64,000 nucleotides of DNA from Rhodanobacter sp. C05 (GTDB lineage: Bacteria; Pseudomonadota; Gammaproteobacteria; Xanthomonadales; Rhodanobacteraceae): positions 124,001 through 188,000 of the forward strand of contig NZ_MUNQ01000016.1 in the NCBI RefSeq assembly GCF_002001165.1, written 5' to 3'. The notes below the pieces were generated by a model. It did not search any database and was not told the DNA's origin. It was given only the letters and a program-made list of their open reading frames with translations. Position numbers and translations under genes: made by a program. Positions within the stretch are counted from its first letter, which is position 1. Each line of letters starts with the position of its first letter. This document shows, one piece after another, positions 9,467-17,186 of the stretch.

Positions 9467-11650
9467 ATGACGCGGCTGACCACGACCACCCTGCTTCGCA
9501 AACCCGCCCTGCTCGCCTTCTGCATCGCTGCGGCATTATCCGCTCCGGTCTTCGCCACCGATTCCACCGCAACTGGCAGCGCATCTGCATCGAACAATTC
9601 CGTTCTGAATAATGCAGCCGCGAATAATCCCGCTCCGAATAACGATGCGACTGCGACTACGTCAGTACAGAATGCGCAGAATCTCAGCGCCGTCCAGGTC
9701 ACCGGCACCGCCAACACGGTAGGCAATATCGCGCCCACGCAGGGATCGATGGTGGCCGTGCAGCCACAGTCGATCATCGGCGAGCAGTACCTGCGTGAAA
9801 ACATGTCGCCGACCGGCGACTACACCGACGCCATCTCGATCTCGCCCAGCGTATCCACGGTCGCGCCGAACGGACCTGGCCTGATGGAAGCGGCGAGCGT
9901 CACCATGCGCGGCTTCCAGGACGGCCAGTACAACGTCACCTTCGATGGCATCTCCTGGGGCGATTCGAACGACTTCACCCACCATTCGACCTCGTACTAC
10001 ACCAACCAGGATACCGGTGGCATCGTCGTCGATCGCGGCCCAGGCACCGCCAGCACCCTGGGCAACGCCACCTTCGGCGGCACCATCGCGGTGGATTCGC
10101 GCACGCCTTCCGGCACGTTCAGCCTCGAGCCCTCGCTGAGTTTCGGCAGCTGGGACACCCAGGTGCAGGACCTGCAAGTGAATACCGGCACGATCTCCCA
10201 GACCGGCGGCACCACGGCGTTCATCAACGTGCAGAACTCGACCTCGGACGGCTATCTGACCGATGCGGGGCAGCGCCGGCAGAACGTGTTCGCCAAGGTG
10301 GTCCAGCCGATCGGTGACAACACCACGCTCACCTTCGTCGGCATGTACAACCAGATCCATCAGTACGTGTCACTCGGCGAGACACGCGCGCAGATCGAGC
10401 AATATGGCCCGAACTACGGTCTGAGCAGCGACCCGACCAAGCAGAACTATTACGGTTACAACTTCGACCAGATCAGCACCTACATGGGCTACGTCGGGCT
10501 GCACTCGGCATTCGACGGCTGGACCATCGACAACAAGCTCTACACGCTCGCCTATAACCACTTCGGCTACAACGGCGAGGACCCGAATGGCGAAACGCCG
10601 AACGGCACGGTCTATGGACCCGACAACGTGCCCGGCCAGACGATGCGCAACTGGTATCGCTCCTGGGGCGACATCTTCCGCATCAGCAAGGAGCTCGGGC
10701 CCGGCGAGTTGCGCGCCGGCTTCTGGTACGACGACCAGGACAACCTGCGCTGGCAGAACGAGGTGGATGACACCCTGGATTTCGCACCGAACGGCATCCC
10801 TGCATCGACAGCCGTCGATCGCGACATGACCGATTCGCTGAAGACCTTCCAGCCGTTCATCGAATACAACTGGAACATCACCGATACGGCATGGCTGACC
10901 GGTGGCGTGAAATACGCCGACTTCCAGCGCGACATCAATGCCATCGTGAACCAGAAAACCGGCAAGCCGCTGAACTACAGCAAGGACTGGAGCAAGCCGT
11001 TGCCGTCGCTCGCCCTGCACTGGCAGTTCAGCCCGAACTGGACGGCCTACGCGCAGTGGGCGAAAGGCTTCCTGGCACCCAACCTCAACACGTTCTACAC
11101 CACCAACCCGTCGGCCAGCAGCGACCTCAAGCCGGAACAGACCGTCAACCGCCAGCTCGGCACGACCTGGAGCGATGACCGCCTGACGCTGTCGGCCGAC
11201 GTCTACAGCATCGACTTCAACAACCTGATCAACAGCCGCAAGATCGGCGGCGTCACTTATTTCTACAACGAGGGCGGCGCCGTCTACAAAGGCTTCGAGA
11301 CTGAAGGCACCTACCTTCTCGGCGCCGGCTTCAGCGTCTACGCCAACGGTTCGCTCAATCGCGCCAACGACAAGGCTACCGGCGACTGGGTACCCAATGC
11401 ACCGCACAAGACCGCTGCGCTGGGCCTGATCTACAAGGACGGCCCGTTCCATGCGTCGCTCATCGACAAATTCGTCGGCCACTCCTTTGGCGACACCGGC
11501 AACTCGCAGCCGATCGGCGGCTATGCCATCACCAATTTCGCCGCCAGCTATACGTTTGCGCAGGACATGGGCGACCTGAAGGACATCAAGCTCGGACTGC
11601 AGGTGAACAACATCTTCGACAACAAGAGCATCTACGACCTGGCCGGCTAG
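9467..11650 (+). CDS. TonB-dependent receptor, ended early by an in-frame TAG
   Basis: Outer-membrane, TonB-driven uptake receptor. The ATG at 9467 gives a signal peptide (MTRLTTTTLLRKPALLAFCI onward, cleavage after about residue 29), then an N/A/T-rich stretch and a plug domain (SAVQVTGTA, later VTMRGFQDGQYNVTFDGI). The rest is a beta-barrel with aromatic-rich strands; LKPEQTVNRQLGTTW and FKGFETEG-type segments are typical. The frame stops at TAG (11648-11650) after YDLAG, but the next 26 codons in the same frame read a standard barrel end finishing LSAKFQ. As written, the product (727 residues) lacks its last strand and C-terminal aromatic signal. The phosphatase gene follows, coupled to the natural stop. 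The substrate is probably phosphate-related, by inference from context only. Confidence 0.85.
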   Translation: MTRLTTTTLLRKPALLAFCIAAALSAPVFATDSTATGSASASNNSVLNNAAANNPAPNNDATATTSVQNAQNLSAVQVTGTANTVGNIAPTQGSMVAVQPQSIIGEQYLRENMSPTGDYTDAISISPSVSTVAPNGPGLMEAASVTMRGFQDGQYNVTFDGISWGDSNDFTHHSTSYYTNQDTGGIVVDRGPGTASTLGNATFGGTIAVDSRTPSGTFSLEPSLSFGSWDTQVQDLQVNTGTISQTGGTTAFINVQNSTSDGYLTDAGQRRQNVFAKVVQPIGDNTTLTFVGMYNQIHQYVSLGETRAQIEQYGPNYGLSSDPTKQNYYGYNFDQISTYMGYVGLHSAFDGWTIDNKLYTLAYNHFGYNGEDPNGETPNGTVYGPDNVPGQTMRNWYRSWGDIFRISKELGPGELRAGFWYDDQDNLRWQNEVDDTLDFAPNGIPASTAVDRDMTDSLKTFQPFIEYNWNITDTAWLTGGVKYADFQRDINAIVNQKTGKPLNYSKDWSKPLPSLALHWQFSPNWTAYAQWAKGFLAPNLNTFYTTNPSASSDLKPEQTVNRQLGTTWSDDRLTLSADVYSIDFNNLINSRKIGGVTYFYNEGGAVYKGFETEGTYLLGAGFSVYANGSLNRANDKATGDWVPNAPHKTAALGLIYKDGPFHASLIDKFVGHSFGDTGNSQPIGGYAITNFAASYTFAQDMGDLKDIKLGLQVNNIFDNKSIYDLAG

Positions 11651-11731
11651 ACGGCGCAGGACAATACACCGCTGTACTACACGATTCCCGAGCGCAACTA
11701 TTTCGTCACCCTGTCGGCCAAGTTCCAATGA
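11648..11731 (+). other. Displaced C-terminal end of the TonB-dependent receptor beyond the TAG
   Basis: Reading on in frame after the TAG at 11648-11650 gives TAQDNTPLYYTIPERN, then YFVTLSAKFQ and TGA at 11729-11731. This is the expected final beta-strand of an outer-membrane receptor. That TGA overlaps the ATG of the phosphatase (11728), the usual coupling seen in this genome, so the natural gene end was surely here. With any sense codon at the TAG the receptor would be 754 residues. Confidence 0.8.
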
Positions 11732-12435
11732 TGCTTCGCGGTTTCCTGCTGCTTGCTGCACTGCTGCTGCCCGTCGCCCCGGCATTTGCCGCCGACGGGA
11801 ACACCAGGACGGATGGCATCGACCTGACCCTGCTGCTGGCGCCACCGCCGGCAGCAGGGTCGCCAGCCGCGCTTGGCGATCTCCAGGCTGTCCTCGCTGC
11901 ACAGGCAGCGCGGACGCCCACCGAGGACGAAGCGGCCAAGGCCGATGCGGTTCGTTCGGTGTTTCGCTTTACCGACGTGCTCGGCCCCGGCCTGGTACCC
12001 GCAACGCTGCCGCGCACGACAGCATTTTTCGAACGCGTCGAGCAACTCGACAAGGCCAGCGTCAAGCTGGCCAAGTCCTGGTGGAAACATCCGCGCCCGA
12101 GTGAGGTTTCGGACAAGGTGCATCCGCTGAGCGTGGAAAAGCCCGGCGACTGGAGCTATCCGAGCGGGCATGCCACGTTCGGTTACACCACCGCCATTCT
12201 GCTGGCCAACATGCTGCCGGAGAAACGGGCGGCGATCTTCGATCGTGCGGCGCTGTATGCCCATCATCGCGTGGTGATGGGCATGCATTTCCCGAGCGAC
12301 GTGGAAGCGGGCCGGATCGCCGGCACGGTCATCGCAGCGCAACTGCTGCAGGATCCGCGCTGGCATGCGGACTTTGTCGCCGCACGCGACGAACTGAGGA
12401 AGTCGCTGGCATTGAAGCCGGCTGGCGACGAATAA
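11728..12435 (+). CDS. Class A (PAP2/PhoN-like) acid phosphatase, exported
   Basis: 235-residue periplasmic or secreted phosphomonoesterase. A signal peptide covers about residues 1-22 (LLPVAPAFA/AD). The phosphatase motif is complete in order: K116-x6-R123-P124, PSGH at 145-148, and R181-x5-H187-x3-D191; the usual serine before R181 is H180 here. The gene starts at the ATG overlapping the natural stop of the TonB-dependent receptor (a second ATG lies 3 nt on). Receptor and phosphatase therefore form a pair: one releases a product from an organophosphate outside, the other may import it. A premature stop in the receptor could reduce coupled translation of this gene. Class is confident; substrate unknown. 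Confidence 0.88.
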   Translation: MMLRGFLLLAALLLPVAPAFAADGNTRTDGIDLTLLLAPPPAAGSPAALGDLQAVLAAQAARTPTEDEAAKADAVRSVFRFTDVLGPGLVPATLPRTTAFFERVEQLDKASVKLAKSWWKHPRPSEVSDKVHPLSVEKPGDWSYPSGHATFGYTTAILLANMLPEKRAAIFDRAALYAHHRVVMGMHFPSDVEAGRIAGTVIAAQLLQDPRWHADFVAARDELRKSLALKPAGDE

Positions 12436-12690
12436 CCCGGGCCGCCAGGCATGGGCAAACAAGCATGGCTGATGCCGTCGGCCCTGACCTGGCTGCGCCC
12501 CCTTTACTGACCTGCTGGCGCAAAAGTAGGCAGCAATACCGGTATCATGCACTCCATTGCGACCTTGGTTCGCAAATGCATTGCCGGGGGGCAGGATCCA
12601 GGTGAAAGCGGGGACGCACATTTCGTTTGCATGGGCGACCATGGCGCGTGGCTGCGCCTGCGTGTGCATGGCCTGCACCCTGCAAGTGGC

Positions 12691-15600
12691 ATGAACCACC
12701 CGCATCGCCGCCGCTTTCACTCGCGCTGCCTGGGCCTGCTCGGACTCGTTCTGCTGGTGTTCGGCATCGGTGTCACGCATGCATCGGGCAGTGACCCGTG
12801 GGCGCCGTTCGATGCACCCTGGTTCGATCGGGCCAGCAGCAGCGAAGGCGTACCGCAGTCGATCATTACCTCGCTGGCGCAGGACCGGAGCGGCCTGGTC
12901 TGGGTCGGCACGATGGTCGGCCTTGCCCGCTTTGACGGTTATCGCGCGCAGGTGTTCGACACCCGCAACGGCGGTGCGCAGGGACTGCCCGATGCCTATG
13001 TGCGCAGCCTGTTCGCGCTGCCCGATGGCAGTCTGCTGATCGGCACCAATGCCGGCGGACTGGTCCGTTTCGACCCCGCGACCAATCTCTTCCAGACTTA
13101 TCCGATCGGAGCGAACGGCACCTCGGATCGCAAGATCTACGACCTTGCCGACGACCATGCCGGGGGCGTCTGGATTGCCACCGACTCCGGGCTGGACCAC
13201 CTCGATCCGCGCACCGACAGGATCACCCGGTTGCACACTGGTGCCGGCATCGCGCCACGCAATTTCAGCGTGATGCAGGACCGTGCCGGCAACCTGTGGC
13301 TGGGCAACAACAGCGGACTGTTCGTCCGCCATGCCGGTTCGGCGACCTTCGTCAGGCCTGATTCTCCGGCTGGCATCGCGAGCACGGTGCTGGCCAACCA
13401 GATCTGGGCCATGCATGAAGATCGTGCGGGACGGCTGTGGGTGGGCAGCGGGCAGGCTGGCGCGGTCTACCGCGACACCGATGGCCAATGGCATCCGATA
13501 CCGGGTTTCAGCGGCCACCAGAACGGCGCCCAGCAATCCACCGTGCGCGATTTTCTGGAAACCGCGCCCGGCACCATGTGGATCGCCACCGATGGCAGCG
13601 GCGTGCTCGCGTACAAGGTGGGCGACAGCCAGCTGCGCCGGATCAACCACGATGCCGCGATAGCCTCCTCGCTGCCTGGCGACTCCGTGCGCAGCCTGCT
13701 GCAGGATCGCTCCGGCAACATCTGGGCCGCCACCGACCTTGGCCTGGCGCGCACCGATCCCAACGCCCGCACCGCCTTCTCGCTGCTGCCCTCGCCGCTG
13801 GAACAGAATGCGCTTAGCGACACCAGCGTGCGTGGCATCTACGTCGATACCCGAAGCCGCATCTGGCTCGGGCTGGGTTCCGGCCGGATCGACATGATCG
13901 ATCTCGTGGCCGGTCGCATGAAACACCTGCAGCTGGGCGGCGACCAGATCCATCGCGACGTGCAGACCTTCGTCGAGGCCGCCGACGGTTCCATCCTGGT
14001 GGGTACGCAGGGGCTGGCCCGGATCAATCCCGACACCCTGGCGATCCAGCCCTCGGTGTTGCCGGCACTCGAAAACAAGCCTGTACTGAGCCTGCAACGG
14101 GACGGCTCATACATCCTCATCGGCACCTACGACGGCCTGTATCGCTACGACACACATGGCGGCGCACTCGATCATGTCGGCCACGATCCGAATGATCCAG
14201 GCAGCCTCGGCAGCAACACCGTACGCGAGATCGCCCGCGTCGGCGACAGCTGGTGGTATGGCACTACCCGCGGCATCAGCATTGCGAGCAGCGTGCTGGA
14301 CAATCGCGGTTTCGAAAACCTGACGCATCATGACGACGATCCATCGAGCCTGCCGCAGAACTACATCAGCTCGATCACACTGGTTCCGCAGGGCCAGTTG
14401 TGGGTCAGCACCTTCGGTGGACTGGGCGTCATCGACCATTACCAGCCTGGCGGCCCTTACCGCTTCCACACCATCGGCATCGCGCAGGGACTGGCCAGCG
14501 ACAAGGTCAGCAGCCTGCTGGACGATGATCGCGGCGGTCTGTGGGTAAGCACCTCCAGCGGCGTGTCGATGATCGACAGCGATACGCATGCCGTGCACAA
14601 CCTTGGTCCGCGCGATGGACTGCACATCCCCAGCTACCTTTATGTGGGCGCCGCCCGTGCACCGGGTGGCGAGCTGCTGTTTGGTGGCCTGGGCGGATTG
14701 ACCGTGATCCGGCCGCACTGGCGGCCGCCGGCCAGCGCCGCGGCCGCGCTGGCCATCACCCATGCTGTCGTCAACGGCGACGAAATGCCGTTCGGGCAAC
14801 TTCCGCAGGACGGCCAGAAGATCCAGCTGGATCCGCGCAACCGCAACCTGCGCGTGGATTTTGCCCTGCTCGACTACCAGACCCCGCTGGAGACCTCCTA
14901 CAGCTATCGCATGGAGGGTCTCGACGACGGCTGGAACCAGATTCCCCGCGGCAGCCTGCCCAGTGCCATCTACACGAACCTGCCCCACGGCGAATACCAC
15001 CTGCAGCTGCGCGCCGAAACCCACGGCATGCAGCCGCATACTGCCGAGACCCGCATCGGTGTCGTGGTCAAGCCGCGCTGGTACGAGACCCTGCTCAGCC
15101 GGCTGATTGCCATCCTGCTGTTGATCGCACTGGTTGTCTTGCTGGTGCATCTGCGCACGCTCTACCTCAGGCGGCAGGCCCTGCAGCTGCAACGGCAGAT
15201 TGATGAGCACACGCGCGACCTGCTGTCGGCCAACCAGCGCCTCGACGAGCTGGCCGGCACCGATGGATTGACCGGTGTCTACAACCGTCGCCGCTTCCTT
15301 GAACTGGCCGGCGGCGAACACGAACTGGCGAAGGGGCGTTCCCTGTGCATCGCGTTGTTCGATCTGGATCGCTTCAAGCGGATCAACGATACCCATGGGC
15401 ATCTGGCCGGCGATGCGGTGATCCGCTGTGCGATCGAGGTGATCCGGCAGCATTGCCGGCAAGGCGATCTGGTCGGGCGCTACGGTGGCGAGGAGTTCGT
15501 GCTGTGCCTGCCGGACACCGGCCTGCCGCATGCGCTCGATATCGCCGAGCGCATACGCAGCGAACTGGCCCATGCCGAAGTGATGCATGAGGGACGCTCG

Positions 15601-15735
15601 ATCGGGGTGACTGTCAGCATCGGCGTCGCCGCCCTGCAGCCGAACGAATCCATCGAGCAGTGGCTGTCACGCGCCGACAAGGCCCTGTACGAAGCCAAGC
15701 ATGCGGGGCGCAATCGCTGCGTCACCGCACACTGA
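12691..15735 (+). CDS. Periplasmic beta-propeller sensor diguanylate cyclase
   Basis: Membrane signalling protein that makes cyclic di-GMP. With the ATG at 12691 it has 1014 residues and a signal peptide or anchor (LGLLGLVLLVFGIGVTHA). The frame continues up to 12547, but the extra 48 residues look non-native. About 700 residues form two-component-regulator propeller repeats (recurring SLAQDRSGLVWVGT-type and DRAGRLWVGSG-type units), followed by a Y_Y_Y domain (YSYRMEGLDDGWNQ). There is one transmembrane helix at about 799-822 and a GGDEF domain. The active-site signature is GGEEF (932-936); the inhibitory I-site RQGD (923-926) sits exactly five residues before it, so product inhibition is expected. 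The propeller ligand is unknown. Confidence 0.93.
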   Translation: MNHPHRRRFHSRCLGLLGLVLLVFGIGVTHASGSDPWAPFDAPWFDRASSSEGVPQSIITSLAQDRSGLVWVGTMVGLARFDGYRAQVFDTRNGGAQGLPDAYVRSLFALPDGSLLIGTNAGGLVRFDPATNLFQTYPIGANGTSDRKIYDLADDHAGGVWIATDSGLDHLDPRTDRITRLHTGAGIAPRNFSVMQDRAGNLWLGNNSGLFVRHAGSATFVRPDSPAGIASTVLANQIWAMHEDRAGRLWVGSGQAGAVYRDTDGQWHPIPGFSGHQNGAQQSTVRDFLETAPGTMWIATDGSGVLAYKVGDSQLRRINHDAAIASSLPGDSVRSLLQDRSGNIWAATDLGLARTDPNARTAFSLLPSPLEQNALSDTSVRGIYVDTRSRIWLGLGSGRIDMIDLVAGRMKHLQLGGDQIHRDVQTFVEAADGSILVGTQGLARINPDTLAIQPSVLPALENKPVLSLQRDGSYILIGTYDGLYRYDTHGGALDHVGHDPNDPGSLGSNTVREIARVGDSWWYGTTRGISIASSVLDNRGFENLTHHDDDPSSLPQNYISSITLVPQGQLWVSTFGGLGVIDHYQPGGPYRFHTIGIAQGLASDKVSSLLDDDRGGLWVSTSSGVSMIDSDTHAVHNLGPRDGLHIPSYLYVGAARAPGGELLFGGLGGLTVIRPHWRPPASAAAALAITHAVVNGDEMPFGQLPQDGQKIQLDPRNRNLRVDFALLDYQTPLETSYSYRMEGLDDGWNQIPRGSLPSAIYTNLPHGEYHLQLRAETHGMQPHTAETRIGVVVKPRWYETLLSRLIAILLLIALVVLLVHLRTLYLRRQALQLQRQIDEHTRDLLSANQRLDELAGTDGLTGVYNRRRFLELAGGEHELAKGRSLCIALFDLDRFKRINDTHGHLAGDAVIRCAIEVIRQHCRQGDLVGRYGGEEFVLCLPDTGLPHALDIAERIRSELAHAEVMHEGRSIGVTVSIGVAALQPNESIEQWLSRADKALYEAKHAGRNRCVTAH

Positions 15736-15745
15736 GAAGCCACGA

Positions 15746-16438
15746 TCAGCCCGCGTCAGCATGCGTTCCGGGGCTGGTTGTGTACTGGCAATACAGGCTG
15801 TAGGCCAGACCACACAGACCGGTCAGCACAGCAGGAATCAGCAGCGTTCGTTCCTGCAGCACGCCAAACAGCAACGCACCGGCGACACTGCCGAGCATGA
15901 AGCTGCCGATCACCAGCACGCAGACGCGCATGCGTAGCGTGTCCACTTGCAATCCGCGCAGGCGTTGCCCGATGTAGATGCCGAGGTCGGTGAACATGCC
16001 TGAGACATGCGTGGTGCGGAACACCATGCCGCTGTAGGTGCTGACCATGCCGTTCTGCAGCCCGGCACCCATCGAAGCCAGGTACAAGCCCGTCGAGCTG
16101 CCGCCATCGAGCAGCGGCACGGCGGCAAACAACAACAGCGATTCCAGCATCAGCGCCACGCCATAGCGGCGACCGAGCTTCAACGTACGCTGCTGCACCA
16201 GCAATCCGCTGAGGATGGCGCCGACCAGGAACGCACCGATTGAAAGCGCCCAATGCACGGCCTCGCCTGCGTCGGCCGTGCCCAGTGCGACGCCAAGCAA
16301 GCTGGTGGAGCCGGTCAGGTTGGTGATCGACTGATGGCGGAAACCCATGTAGCCGGCAGCATTCACGATGCCGGCGATGAAGGCCAGCACGCCGCCGCCG
16401 ATCCAGGCCCAGCGTGGCAACTGGCGCAGGACGGGCAC
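15746..16438 (-). CDS. DUF1275 (YoaK-type) membrane protein
   Basis: 230 residues with about six membrane helices. The family pattern is clear: GIVNAAGYMGF near the N-terminus, then HQSITNLTGSTS, and MGAGLQNGMVSTYSG / VFRTTHVSGMFTDLG in the middle. DUF1275 proteins are widespread integral membrane proteins without an established function. It follows lolA with a 7-bp gap on the same strand and converges with the diguanylate cyclase gene at its 3' end (10-bp gap), with no terminator visible between. Confidence 0.9.
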   Translation of the reverse strand: MPVLRQLPRWAWIGGGVLAFIAGIVNAAGYMGFRHQSITNLTGSTSLLGVALGTADAGEAVHWALSIGAFLVGAILSGLLVQQRTLKLGRRYGVALMLESLLLFAAVPLLDGGSSTGLYLASMGAGLQNGMVSTYSGMVFRTTHVSGMFTDLGIYIGQRLRGLQVDTLRMRVCVLVIGSFMLGSVAGALLFGVLQERTLLIPAVLTGLCGLAYSLYCQYTTSPGTHADAG

Positions 16439-16445
16439 GACCGGA

Positions 16446-17111
16446 TCAGTCTTTCAGTGGCTGGGTGGTGATCACCGGCGCGTCGCCGATCACGTCGGCG
16501 CCCTTGGGCGGCACGAAATTGAAGTCGGACGGCGGAATCGGCGCGTTGCGCTGCCAGCCGGAGAAGCGGATGTCGGTGGTGGAGCCGAGCTGGTCGCGGA
16601 AGGTCATGCGCGCCAGACCGTTTGCATCGAAGCCGAGATCGGCATGGTCGAACTGCGGATCCTTCGCGGTCGAGCTGAGCCGCAGCCAGACCAGTCCATC
16701 ATGTTCTCCCTGCTCGACCACCTTGAAGTCCTTGTCCATCTGCTTGAGGTCGGTCAGCACGGTCAGTGGGCTATGCGCTTCCTCGGAACTCTGGATGCGC
16801 ACGGTGACCTGCTCCAGCTCCGGGTCGTACATCCACACCCGGCTGCCATCGGCAACGATGGTCTGCTTGTACGGTGCCAGCGTGTCCCAGCGGAACTGCC
16901 GCGGCGCCTCCAGCGCCAGCGTGCCGGAGCTGGTCTTGCTGGTCTGACCGTTGATGTCGGTCAGCGACTGGGTGAAATGCCCGGTCAGCGAATGCAGGCC
17001 GGTGGCAAAGGCATCCAGCCGCGTGCGCGCCGGGCCGGTGGCGGCCTGCGCCACCGCACTCAGCGACAACGCCAGCACAAAGGCGGACAGGACCAGCATC
17101 AAGCGTTTCAT
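16446..17111 (-). CDS. lolA: Outer-membrane lipoprotein carrier protein LolA
   Basis: Periplasmic chaperone that takes lipoproteins from LolCDE and hands them to LolB. 221 residues from the ATG at 17111 with signal peptide MKRLMLVLSAFVLALSLSA ending VAQA. The mature part shows LolA features: LHSLTGHFTQSLTD, SGTLALEAPRQFRWD, the YKQTIVADGSRVWMYDPELE segment, and FKVVEQGEHDGLVWLRL. It lies 75 bp downstream of ftsK, the usual order, and is followed at once by the DUF1275 gene. Confidence 0.95.
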   Translation of the reverse strand: MKRLMLVLSAFVLALSLSAVAQAATGPARTRLDAFATGLHSLTGHFTQSLTDINGQTSKTSSGTLALEAPRQFRWDTLAPYKQTIVADGSRVWMYDPELEQVTVRIQSSEEAHSPLTVLTDLKQMDKDFKVVEQGEHDGLVWLRLSSTAKDPQFDHADLGFDANGLARMTFRDQLGSTTDIRFSGWQRNAPIPPSDFNFVPPKGADVIGDAPVITTQPLKD

Positions 17112-17186
17112 CGGATTCCCTTGGAACATGGTGACGGCTTTGAAGTGTGGATCGTGCTGGCTTAACGGAAGGGTACGAGCGGGTGC

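Noticed and set aside
9662..15588. Long open frames opposite the receptor and cyclase genes (e.g. 11698-14097 and 14107-15588 minus)
   Set aside because: Typical antisense shadows of high-GC codon use: Q/R/A/G-rich, no domain motifs, and the plus-strand genes have clear families.
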